Shown here: positions 7,252 to 13,023 of the stretch, piece after piece
Layout: each line of letters begins with the position of its first letter
How positions within the stretch are numbered: position 1 is the stretch's first letter
Translations under genes and position numbers: made by a program
Assembly: GCA_002373555.1 (NCBI GenBank)
Contig: DFKM01000066.1
Coordinates: 1 to 14,310, forward strand
Direction of reading: 5' to 3'
From: Lachnospiraceae bacterium UBA3645
GTDB lineage: Bacteria > Bacillota > Clostridia > Lachnospirales > Lachnospiraceae
DNA: 14,310 nucleotides
Notes under the pieces: generated by a model
Told to the model about the DNA's origin: nothing
The model's database searches: none
What the model saw: the letters and a program-made list of their open reading frames with translations, nothing else

Positions 7252-7431
7252 TATTCGATGTTCTCATGCACGAAAATATCTGATTTGGCAACAAAACATG
7301 CCGTTCTGCAGACAACTTCGGAACCTAAAATCTCAATCTCCTGCTTCTCATGCACATCTTTTACCATAATCAGTAGATCTGCATGAAATATGCACAATCA
7401 GCTTCCATGCCATCCTTTTTCTCTGAAATTA

Positions 7432-7440
7432 TGGTATACT
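7432..7440 (+). promoter_or_regulatory. extended -10 promoter for the VOC gene
   Basis: TGGTATACT fits an extended -10 (TG, one base, TATACT at 7435-7440), 68 bp before the ATG. No good -35 box is visible, which is common with extended -10 elements. TTATGGTA, the end variant of the array elements, overlaps it at 7429-7436. Confidence 0.5.
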
Positions 7441-7507
7441 TCTTTAAAGGGTTTGGACACCGGTCATACCGCTGTCTGTCTCAGAATTCACCACCGGAGG
7501 TGTAAGC

Positions 7508-7834
7508 ATGCAATTCAGAATGGTTCATGAAAATTTCAATGTAAAGGATCTGGCCGTGTCCATGGCGTTCTATGAGAAGGCGCTGGGGCTTACGGAAGTT
7601 CGCCGCAAAACGGCGGAGGACGGCTCCTTTATCCTGGTCTACGTCTCCAATCCGGAATCGGATTTCGAGCTGGAGCTCACCTGGCTGGCGGATCATCCGG
7701 AGCCCTATGATCTCGGCGAAGGGGAATTCCATCTGGCATTTCAGACGGAGGATATGGAAGCAGCGCATAAGCTGCACGAGGAAATGGGCTGCATCTGCTT
7801 TGAAAATCCGAAGATGGGGATCTATTTCATCTAA
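7508..7834 (+). CDS. VOC/glyoxalase-like protein cut short by an in-frame stop
   Basis: The reading frame resembles small metal-dependent vicinal-oxygen-chelate enzymes such as lactoylglutathione lyase. Candidate metal ligands by family comparison are His7 (MVHENFNV), Glu56 (ELELTW) and His75 (FHLAF). Translation ends after residue 108 at TAA 7832-7834, in the middle of the block that in the family reads YFI-x-DPDGYWLEIV. In the same frame the next codons read exactly DPDGYWLEIVPAR and then a second TAA at 7874-7876. The stop therefore replaces one residue of an otherwise intact 122-codon gene and removes the fourth metal ligand (Glu117). The start is well supported: GGAGG seven bases before the ATG. 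The gene is probably a recent pseudogene; a truncated working protein is less likely. Confidence 0.85.
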   Translation: MQFRMVHENFNVKDLAVSMAFYEKALGLTEVRRKTAEDGSFILVYVSNPESDFELELTWLADHPEPYDLGEGEFHLAFQTEDMEAAHKLHEEMGCICFENPKMGIYFI

Positions 7835-7876
7835 GATCCGGACGGATACTGGCTGGAGATCGTGCCGGCACGGTAA
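7835..7876 (+). pseudogene. orphaned C-terminal tail of the VOC gene
   Basis: These 13 codons, in frame with the upstream gene, encode the family-typical DPDGYWLEIVPAR ending, followed by TAA and TGA. They have no start or ribosome site of their own, and are best explained as the original C-terminus cut off by a single nonsense change at 7832-7834. Confidence 0.8.
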
Positions 7877-7896
7877 TGATGTGAATCAGAAAATGA

Positions 7897-7932
7897 AAAA
7901 GGGACAGATCATTCGCGGAATCTGTCCCTTTT
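7897..7932. terminator. bidirectional intrinsic terminator
   Basis: AAAAGGGACAGAT, a 10-base loop, and ATCTGTCCCTTTT form a perfect 13-bp inverted repeat with GC-rich inner pairs and A/T ends on both sides. It lies between the converging VOC and AIM24-family genes and can stop transcription from both directions. Confidence 0.88.
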
Positions 7933-7949
7933 GTTCGGTCATCAGAACA

Positions 7950-8744
7950 TCAGTTATGTGTTGCTGCATAAAGCGAAGACGTAGGAGCTGTCAGACAGCA
8001 GAGGATCTTTCCGGTACCTCTGTAAACATTGACCAGACCTTCCTTATTCACTGCAGATCCGAGAAGCGATTTGGATGACCGCTCTACGGTAAATGCCAGG
8101 GATGCGGACCAGCAAACGGCAAAGCTGCCGTCAATTTTGACAACGTCATTGTCCAGTTCAATCTCGATCAGTTCTCCGGCAGGAACATTGCTCTCCAGTG
8201 CCGCGACGCCATGTCCTTTCAGGCAAAGGTTGAACAGACCTTCGCCTCCGGCAACGGCAGATGAGAAGCTGCTTCTGGCGACCACTTTCTGTTCCACGCT
8301 GCCTTCACTTGCGAAGAACATCCCGTCTTCCACCACCATGCCGGCAGGTCCCCACTTGGCGACATCCTGCAGCACGATATACTTGTAGGTCGGCTCCAGG
8401 ATAATCGTTCCGGTTCCCACATATTCCGGTTTGATCGCGGATTCATTGGTAACCTTGCTCTTGACCACCTTGCCAAACAGATCTCCGACGCCTTTGATCC
8501 CTGTAGTGGCATTGACATTGCCGAACATACACTGCATGGCGCCGGCCTGCAGAATCGCGGAATTACTGCCGTTGAGATCTATGATCAGCTGTCTTCTGCG
8601 CACGCCCATTTCCGCCATAAAGTATTCATTCACGGCATTGGATACGGAGACGCTGGAATCCTTTACATATTCCAGAACGCTGAACGGACCAAGCCGGTCC
8701 ACGATCCTTCTGTCGGCATCTTCCAAATTGTTCAATCTGATCAC
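7950..8744 (-). CDS. AIM24-family protein
   Basis: The family (also known as DUF124, TIGR00266) is named after a yeast mitochondrial biogenesis factor; its bacterial members have no settled role. The 264-residue product is glycine-rich and beta-rich, with no signal peptide or membrane helix. Supporting segments are the middle block YVGTGTIILEPTYKYIVL, the repeated pattern of GEGLFNLCLKGHGVAALES, and DNDVVKIDGSFAVCWSASL near the C-terminus, all typical of the trimeric double-psi-like AIM24 fold. The start is GTG at 8742-8744, with GGAGG nine bases upstream. It has its own extended -10 promoter and the shared terminator downstream, so it appears monocistronic. Family call is good; function is unknown. 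Confidence 0.85.
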   Translation of the reverse strand: MIRLNNLEDADRRIVDRLGPFSVLEYVKDSSVSVSNAVNEYFMAEMGVRRRQLIIDLNGSNSAILQAGAMQCMFGNVNATTGIKGVGDLFGKVVKSKVTNESAIKPEYVGTGTIILEPTYKYIVLQDVAKWGPAGMVVEDGMFFASEGSVEQKVVARSSFSSAVAGGEGLFNLCLKGHGVAALESNVPAGELIEIELDNDVVKIDGSFAVCWSASLAFTVERSSKSLLGSAVNKEGLVNVYRGTGKILCCLTAPTSSLYAATHN

Positions 8745-8776
8745 AGCACCTTACCTCCCTCTGATATGATAATCTG

Positions 8777-8785
8777 ATAATAGCA
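8777..8785 (-). promoter_or_regulatory. extended -10 promoter for the AIM24 gene
   Basis: On the minus strand TGCTATTAT gives TG, one base, TATTAT, about 33 bp before the GTG start. The hexamer 17 bp further upstream (TGTTAA) is a poor -35. Two TGATAAT repeats, 8 bp apart (8767-8773 and 8775-8781), overlap the -10 and could be an operator. Confidence 0.5.
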
Positions 8786-8835
8786 CGTATTCCGGCAGAT
8801 TAACAGAGTGCTTCGCAGAAAGATTGAACATGGCA

Positions 8836-10011
8836 TTAAATTCCACTCTGAGAAGCACCGTATTCTGCCTGTTCGCTTGTAAATCCTTCATATTCAAGCT
8901 GATCTACAAGACCGGAATGGGAGAACGACATCATATCAAGATAATCCTTTGCTTTTTTCACAGCCTGCTCATTCCAGTCTGCACCGCAGTTTTCCGCGCC
9001 ATAGGATGCTTCCTCTTCCGTGAATCCTTCATATTCCAGCTGCTTTTTTAATCCGGATTCAGAGAAAGCCATCATATCCAGATAGTCCTCTGCTTTTCCC
9101 AGTGCCTGTTCATTCCAGTCTGCCTGGATCGAATCAACGGCCGCCTCTGCATCTGAAGTATCAAATCCTTCGTATTCCAGCTGATCGATCAGACCGCTTC
9201 TGGAAAAATGTGTAAAAGCCAGATAATCCTGTGCTTTCCTTTCTGCATTGCGCACCGCTGCACTGACAGAATCCTCTGCCTGCTGCTCAGCCTCCTGTTC
9301 CTCTGCTTCACTTTCTTCCTCTGCCGCAGCAGGCTCTGCGCTTTCTTCTTCATGATCTGCAGCCGCTGTCTCTTCCGGTGCCGCCTGTTCTTCCTGTCCC
9401 TCACCGGAACCGCTCTCTGCAGTTCCCATCGGCTCGATAGAATCTATATCGATCGAATATCCAAGCACCTCACCTACGGATGTCACTTTTCCTTTGACAA
9501 CGATTTCCTGATTTTTCTTCAGCGTCTTGACGACTTCCAGCTGTTCATCTGTTCTGATGTAGCACTGCACACTTGAAAGGAAAGTAAGGCCTCCGTTCAG
9601 CGGATCAAGAGAGATATAGTCTCCGCCGCTGTCGATATTGCCCAGAATCCCATGGATGGCAAGATACTGATCCCTGTATGTACTGCTTGCCGCAAGCGCA
9701 TTATCCTCCAGATCACTGATCAGAGTATCCACATCAACATCTTTGTATTCGATAACGGTCTCGGCAGCGGCCTCTGTTTCCTCTGCTGCGCTGCCGCCAG
9801 ATGCCGGTGCAGTTTGTGCTGTTTTGTCTGATGAACTATCGCTGCTCCCTCCGCTTCCAAGCGCTCCGATCAGAACAAGCACACCAAGTATGATCAGTAC
9901 AATCAGCAGCTTGCTCTTCTTCTGCTTTGCGCCGCAGTAAGGGCATACCTTCGCGCTCTTTGCGATCTCCTGCCCGCACACCTTACAGTTTTTCATTTTT
10001 TTCGACGCCAT
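8836..10011 (-). CDS. zinc-ribbon membrane protein with OB-like domain and three Ltp-type repeats
   Basis: This 391-residue product has a mosaic layout: a zinc ribbon with Cys9, Cys12, Cys23 and Cys26; one membrane helix at about 35-52; a small Ser/Gly/Ala linker; a tRNA_anti/OB-like domain at about 85-195 (GKVTSVGEVLGYSIDIDSI); a very acidic Glu/Ala-rich linker at about 200-250; and three C-terminal repeats at about 253-297, 298-344 and 345-391. The last two are each 47 residues and share DWNEQA, KAxDYLDMM, FSxSGL, QLEYEGFT, as in the host cell surface-exposed lipoprotein (Ltp) repeat. The best start is ATG 10009-10011, after GGGAGGAGAAAAG; an ATG 11 codons upstream is less likely. No lipobox is present, so it should be anchored by the helix with the repeats outside. 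Its role is not known. Confidence 0.85.
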   Translation of the reverse strand: MASKKMKNCKVCGQEIAKSAKVCPYCGAKQKKSKLLIVLIILGVLVLIGALGSGGSSDSSSDKTAQTAPASGGSAAEETEAAAETVIEYKDVDVDTLISDLEDNALAASSTYRDQYLAIHGILGNIDSGGDYISLDPLNGGLTFLSSVQCYIRTDEQLEVVKTLKKNQEIVVKGKVTSVGEVLGYSIDIDSIEPMGTAESGSGEGQEEQAAPEETAAADHEEESAEPAAAEEESEAEEQEAEQQAEDSVSAAVRNAERKAQDYLAFTHFSRSGLIDQLEYEGFDTSDAEAAVDSIQADWNEQALGKAEDYLDMMAFSESGLKKQLEYEGFTEEEASYGAENCGADWNEQAVKKAKDYLDMMSFSHSGLVDQLEYEGFTSEQAEYGASQSGI

Positions 10012-10102
10012 CTTTTCTCCTCCCAACATATTATTGTCAGCCAATAATGCAGTTCACACCATTAACTTACACACAATAGTATCATTTTGGAGAATCTATT
10101 TC

Positions 10103-10120
10103 GTCCGCTGTACAGCGGAC
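10103..10120. repeat. 18-bp perfect palindrome
   Basis: GTCCGCTGT is followed directly by its reverse complement ACAGCGGAC, with no spacer. It lies about 90 bp upstream of the Ltp-repeat gene, just before the likely promoter area. The absence of a loop and of a strong T-tract suits a dimeric repressor site better than a terminator. Confidence 0.6.
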
Positions 10121-10154
10121 ATTTTCTTCGGCGGCGTCTGTTTTTCTGTATAAA

Positions 10155-10184
10155 GAAGATCTGCGTATACTGCCGCAGATCTTC
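10155..10184 (-). terminator. terminator hairpin after the methyltransferase gene
   Basis: GAAGATCTGCG, an 8-base loop and CGCAGATCTTC form a perfect 11-bp stem. It starts about 15 bp after the stop codon of the minus-strand methyltransferase gene and is followed on that strand by TTTATA. The U-tract is short, so strength is uncertain. Confidence 0.6.
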
Positions 10185-10198
10185 CCTGATTCTTTATT

Positions 10199-11029
10199 TC
10201 ATTTTCTTCCCAGCTGCCAGAATGCCACCGCGCTCGCAGCAGCGACATTCAGGGAATCCACCCCGTGATGCATCGGTATTTTTACCGTGTAATCACTTGC
10301 TTCAATCGTCTCCTGCCGCAGTCCCTCGCTCTCTGTTCCCAGGATGACCGCCAGTTTTTCCTGCCGCTGAAACGCCGGATCATCGATGGATACGGAATCC
10401 TCTGAGAGCGCCATCGCGGCAGTGCAGAATCCCTGTTCCTTCAGCAGCTGCAGTCCGTCAGCGGGCCATTCGCCGGCTCCCAGGATCGTCCACGGGATCT
10501 GAAAGACCGTTCCCATGCTTACTCTTGCAGCGCGGCGGTACAGCGGATCGCTGCAGTCATGTGTCAGGATCACGACATCCATTCCGAGGGCCGCGGCAGA
10601 CCGGAAGATCGCTCCGACATTGGTAGGGTTGACGATATCCTCCAGAACAGCGATCCTGGATGCTTTCCGCAGGATGTCCTCGGGGGCCGACAGCGGCCGG
10701 CGGCGCATGACGCACAGCATACCTCTTGTCAGCGAGAGTTTCTCCTGTGTAAAGCCTGCTGCACCGCTGAAGTATGAAGGTCCCGCTGTATAGACCGGGA
10801 TATCGCTCAGCCCGGCAAGCAGACTGTCATATCTTCCGTCCGCGAAACGTTCTTCCATCAGGACTTTTTCGGGAACAAACCCTGCAGCCAATGCCCGTTC
10901 GATGACATTCGGGCTCTCCGCGATGAAGATCCCCGGTTCCGGTTCATAATAATGCAGCAGCTGCGGTTCGCTGTATTTCCAGAAAACCTCCAGTTCTGCG
11001 TTTATTGTTTCATCCGCTTTGATCATCAT
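10199..11029 (-). CDS. SpoU/TrmH-family RNA 2'-O-methyltransferase
   Basis: SPOUT enzymes of this family methylate ribose 2'-OH in tRNA or rRNA using S-adenosylmethionine through a knotted C-terminal domain. All three family motifs are present: NPTNVGAIFRSAAALG (motif 1), VILGTESEGL (motif 2) and IPMHHGVDSLNVAAASAV (motif 3). The N-terminal part has GIFIAESPNVIERAL, the substrate-binding domain seen in the RlmB-like group. The start is chosen at ATG 11027-11029, with GGAG nine bases upstream; the frame is open to an ATG at 11059, which has a weaker site. About 276 residues. It follows the kinase gene by about 70 bp on the same strand and may be co-transcribed with it; a hairpin ends the unit. 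The target nucleotide cannot be told from the sequence. Confidence 0.9.
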   Translation of the reverse strand: MMIKADETINAELEVFWKYSEPQLLHYYEPEPGIFIAESPNVIERALAAGFVPEKVLMEERFADGRYDSLLAGLSDIPVYTAGPSYFSGAAGFTQEKLSLTRGMLCVMRRRPLSAPEDILRKASRIAVLEDIVNPTNVGAIFRSAAALGMDVVILTHDCSDPLYRRAARVSMGTVFQIPWTILGAGEWPADGLQLLKEQGFCTAAMALSEDSVSIDDPAFQRQEKLAVILGTESEGLRQETIEASDYTVKIPMHHGVDSLNVAAASAVAFWQLGRK

Positions 11030-11101
11030 TTTTTCTATCTCCAGGACAGTTTCATACATTTCCGGAAGGTCTCCGGTTCATTTTGCCTTCCCTGTAATGC
11101 A

Positions 11102-12292
11102 TCACCGGATCAGTGCCAGCACGACTGCAAACAGACAGATCAACAGAAAGGCCAGCACCATCCCCCAGACGAACACTGCCAGTTTTCCTATGATCCCTCT
11201 TCGCCTGCAGCCACGGAAGCGCGCCCGAATATTCCGGTAATTGCCGAACCAGAACACCAGAAAAACGCAGGTAGTAAACCACATGATGCCGCTGAAGACC
11301 TGGAAGAAGGTATCTCCCGGCACGCCGTTGTCTATCCATTCGATCGTAATACTCATCCAAATGATCAGGATGTACCCGAGAACAGCCGTGATCATATGCA
11401 GGATCTTTCCGCTTCGGAACCCGACCGGCAGAAAAGACGCTGTCACATCCGGCATCGGTTCCTGTACATCGTCATCCCACGCTGCGGTTCTGCTGTGTTC
11501 CTCCTTCTGTCTTCTGTGAAATGCTTCTTCATAGTTCTGGAAACGCTGCCGAAAAGCCCTCTGTCTTTCAGCAGCCGGATCATTTTCGCCGGCTCCGCCT
11601 TCTTTTATATTCTCCAGAATTCTGCCCAGTTCTTCTACGCTCTGAAATCTGTCCGCCGCGTCCAGCCGGGTGCATTTTTCAATGACATTCCGAACCGTAC
11701 CATGCGGTTTTCTCACCGAAGGCAGTTCTCCCGTAAGCATCACATTCATCGTCACGCCGAGTCCGTAAATATCCGTCCGCACATCCGACTGCCCGAAACC
11801 ATACTGTTCCGGGGCGGCGAACTCCGGCGTCCCCATCAGCCTGGTGTCACGGCTGCTGCCGGATCTGATCTCCTTGACGGCATTGAAATCCAGCAGCCAG
11901 ACTTCTTTGTTCTGCCCGATCATGATATTGGAAGGCTTGATGTCCCTGTGGATCAGCGGCGGGACCAGGGAATGGAGTTCCGACAGCAGCGTGCAGACCG
12001 CCAGCATGATCTGTCTGGTATCTTCAAATGAAAAGGGTCCCTGCCTTTCAAGCATCTCATCTACAGTCATGCCGTGAATATATTCTTCGATGATCACAAG
12101 GGAATCGTTCTCTTCGGAAATGCTGATAATGTGCGGAAGTCCCGGAAGATCGAGTGCCATCAGGCGCCGGTAAACATACAGATCATAATTCCGGGCGCAT
12201 TTCCGGACATAAAAACGCCCGTCCCGCAGGTCGCGCACCAGCCAGACATCCTTTCCTTCCTTCAATCCTGATAAGATCTCATAATCTCCCAT
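11102..12292 (-). CDS. membrane-anchored Ser/Thr protein kinase (Hanks type)
   Basis: The 396-residue protein has an N-terminal kinase domain (about 1-230) and a C-terminal membrane part. Visible motifs are the beta-3 lysine candidate Lys31 (FYVRKCA), the catalytic loop HRDIKPSN (115-122), the metal-binding motif as DFN instead of DFG (135-137), and the activation end GTPEFAAPEQYG with APE at 160-162, then TDIYGLG. The glycine-rich loop is degenerate (LKEGKDVWLV). A charged juxtamembrane stretch (about 235-285) leads to three hydrophobic helices at about 297-317, 327-350 and 368-394. There are no PASTA repeats, so it is not the usual PrkC type. The start ATG has AGGATGAAAGT before it. It is divergent from the HTH gene across the 75-bp repeat array. 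Active kinase is likely; ligand and targets are unknown. Confidence 0.9.
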   Translation of the reverse strand: MGDYEILSGLKEGKDVWLVRDLRDGRFYVRKCARNYDLYVYRRLMALDLPGLPHIISISEENDSLVIIEEYIHGMTVDEMLERQGPFSFEDTRQIMLAVCTLLSELHSLVPPLIHRDIKPSNIMIGQNKEVWLLDFNAVKEIRSGSSRDTRLMGTPEFAAPEQYGFGQSDVRTDIYGLGVTMNVMLTGELPSVRKPHGTVRNVIEKCTRLDAADRFQSVEELGRILENIKEGGAGENDPAAERQRAFRQRFQNYEEAFHRRQKEEHSRTAAWDDDVQEPMPDVTASFLPVGFRSGKILHMITAVLGYILIIWMSITIEWIDNGVPGDTFFQVFSGIMWFTTCVFLVFWFGNYRNIRARFRGCRRRGIIGKLAVFVWGMVLAFLLICLFAVVLALIR

Positions 12293-12308
12293 ACTTTCAT
12301 CCTGCCTT

Positions 12309-12518
12309 TACGGATGCAAATCACCAGCTTCAGGATTGCAGCCGTAGTTTTTTCCGGCTTTCCGGATTGCGCCCTGTCCATTCTACGGATGCAACTCTCT
12401 CACTCTCCCTCTGCATCCGTAGGATTTTCCGGAATGTGACTTGTTTGCTCCCCTGATTTACGGCCGCAATTTGCAGATTTCTTTCCTGCATCCGAATGAA
12501 CTCTGTTTTTCATCCGTA
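12309..12518. repeat. three 75-bp tandem repeats each with a 38-bp inverted repeat
   Basis: The motif TACGG starts at 12309, 12384 and 12459, exactly 75 bp apart. In each repeat a matching right arm ends 38 bp later, at 12346, 12421 and 12496. The arms are TACGGATGCAA/TTGCAGCCGTA, TACGGATGCA/TGCATCCGTA (perfect, extended to 11 bp by an outer C-G pair) and TACGGCCGCAA/TGCATCCGAA. TTTTCCGG is also repeated with the 75-bp period (12350, 12425). A seventh half-site, CATCCGTAAATC, lies at 12511-12522, over the probable HTH-gene promoter. The array fills the 288-bp space between the divergent kinase and HTH genes. It looks like phased sites for a dimeric regulator, or a series of leader hairpins; the first hairpin is followed by six Ts on the plus strand. 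Confidence 0.8.
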
Positions 12519-12523
12519 AATCA

Positions 12524-12545
12524 TGTTAATATTACATCGTATCTG
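12524..12545 (+). promoter_or_regulatory. probable promoter region of the HTH gene
   Basis: The AT-rich stretch TGTTAATATTACATCG lies about 40-55 bp before the HTH start and is the only plausible -10 area on the plus strand here. No standard -35 is seen, and the extra CATCCGTAAATC half-site covers the place where it should be. This is a weak call. Confidence 0.3.
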
Positions 12546-12580
12546 TCAACTGCGCAAGCAACCAGAAAGGAGACGCCCGA

Positions 12581-13021
12581 ATGTACAGAGATTCCACGAC
12601 TGATCTGAACCACCGATTGCTGAATGCTTCCGGCACAGATTCCGGAACCGTCCCGGAGGACGGCAATTCCATCAAGTCCGGACGTGCGCTCATCGATTCC
12701 TGGCTGGGCGCCCATAAAGAAATCACCCCGGCCGACGTTGTACGCGCCTGCCAGGGCTATCTTTCCAGATCTTATATCTATGACATCTTAAGCGGAGTGA
12801 AAACGGCTCCGTCACGGGATGTGACCATCATGCTCTGTCTGGCCATGAAGACCGATGTCAAATCCGCGGGCCGGATCCTGAAGGCTTACGGACACCGTGA
12901 TCTGTATCCGCGCGATCCCAGGGATCTGGAGATCATCTCCTGCATGACCGCAGGATCGTATGATATCTCGGAAGTCAACGACAGACTTTCCGCCCGCTCC
13001 CACCGGCTGCTGGGCGACTGA
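12581..13021 (+). CDS. small helix-turn-helix protein paired with the kinase
   Basis: The 146-residue product resembles short HTH proteins often found beside Ser/Thr kinase genes in Firmicutes. After a polar N-terminus (about 1-30), a helical bundle follows with a likely recognition helix at about 62-72 (SRSYIYDILSGVK), then PSRDVTIMLCLAMK, a second helix pair around RILKAYGHRDLYPRDPRD (about 98-115), and EIISCMTAGSYDISEVNDRL, where a second repeat of the helical unit seems to begin. No ligand or membrane segment is seen. The start is firm: AAAGGAG eight bases before the ATG. It is transcribed away from the kinase and converges on the nucleotidase gene with a 2-bp gap. DNA binding is inferred from the HTH and from the adjacent repeat array; it could also be a kinase substrate or partner. 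Confidence 0.8.
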   Translation: MYRDSTTDLNHRLLNASGTDSGTVPEDGNSIKSGRALIDSWLGAHKEITPADVVRACQGYLSRSYIYDILSGVKTAPSRDVTIMLCLAMKTDVKSAGRILKAYGHRDLYPRDPRDLEIISCMTAGSYDISEVNDRLSARSHRLLGD

Positions 13022-13023
13022 CA

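Larger units (their letters stand above)
6965..7395. repeat. bipolar array of seven 34-35 bp elements
   Basis: Each element begins with GTGCAT (one has GTGCAC), has 20 or 21 variable bases, and ends with TTATGGTC or a one- or two-base variant. Plus orientation: 6965-6998, 7068-7102, 7152-7185, 7193-7227. Minus orientation: 7237-7271, 7321-7355 (ending TTAGGTTC) and 7362-7395 (ending TTATGGTA). Starts are spaced about 41 or 84 bp within each orientation, with one spacing of 103. The two sets face each other with a 9-bp gap. The region is AT-richer than the flanking genes and lies between the divergent rho and VOC genes. I do not recognise the family. Possibilities are an array of protein binding sites, a degenerate small mobile element with subterminal repeats, or a structured RNA. 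The pattern is read directly; any role is open. Confidence 0.75.
10012..10198. other. intergenic region between the Ltp-repeat gene and the methyltransferase gene
   Basis: It holds the ribosome site of the Ltp-repeat gene, an AT-rich stretch at about 10030-10090 that should contain its promoter (no convincing -35/-10 pair was found), a perfect palindrome at 10103-10120 and a terminator hairpin at 10155-10184. No gene is seen. Confidence 0.5.

Noticed and set aside
6672..7386. Several 65-123 codon ORFs on both strands in the rho upstream region
   Set aside because: They lack good ribosome sites and recognisable domains, overlap each other or rho, and run through the repeat elements.
6965..7395. 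Array read as a CRISPR
   Set aside because: The conserved parts are only short ends (6 and 8 bases), elements occur in both orientations, spacing varies, and no cas gene is visible.
6965..7395. Array read as paired ends of a Tn7-like or other transposon
   Set aside because: The opposing sets are separated by only 9 bp, with no cargo, no transposase and no target duplication that I could see. It is kept only as one possibility for a degenerate element.
7832..7834. Programmed recoding (selenocysteine, pyrrolysine or readthrough) at the VOC stop
   Set aside because: The codon is TAA, not TGA or TAG, and no recoding structure is evident. A nonsense change or sequence error is simpler.
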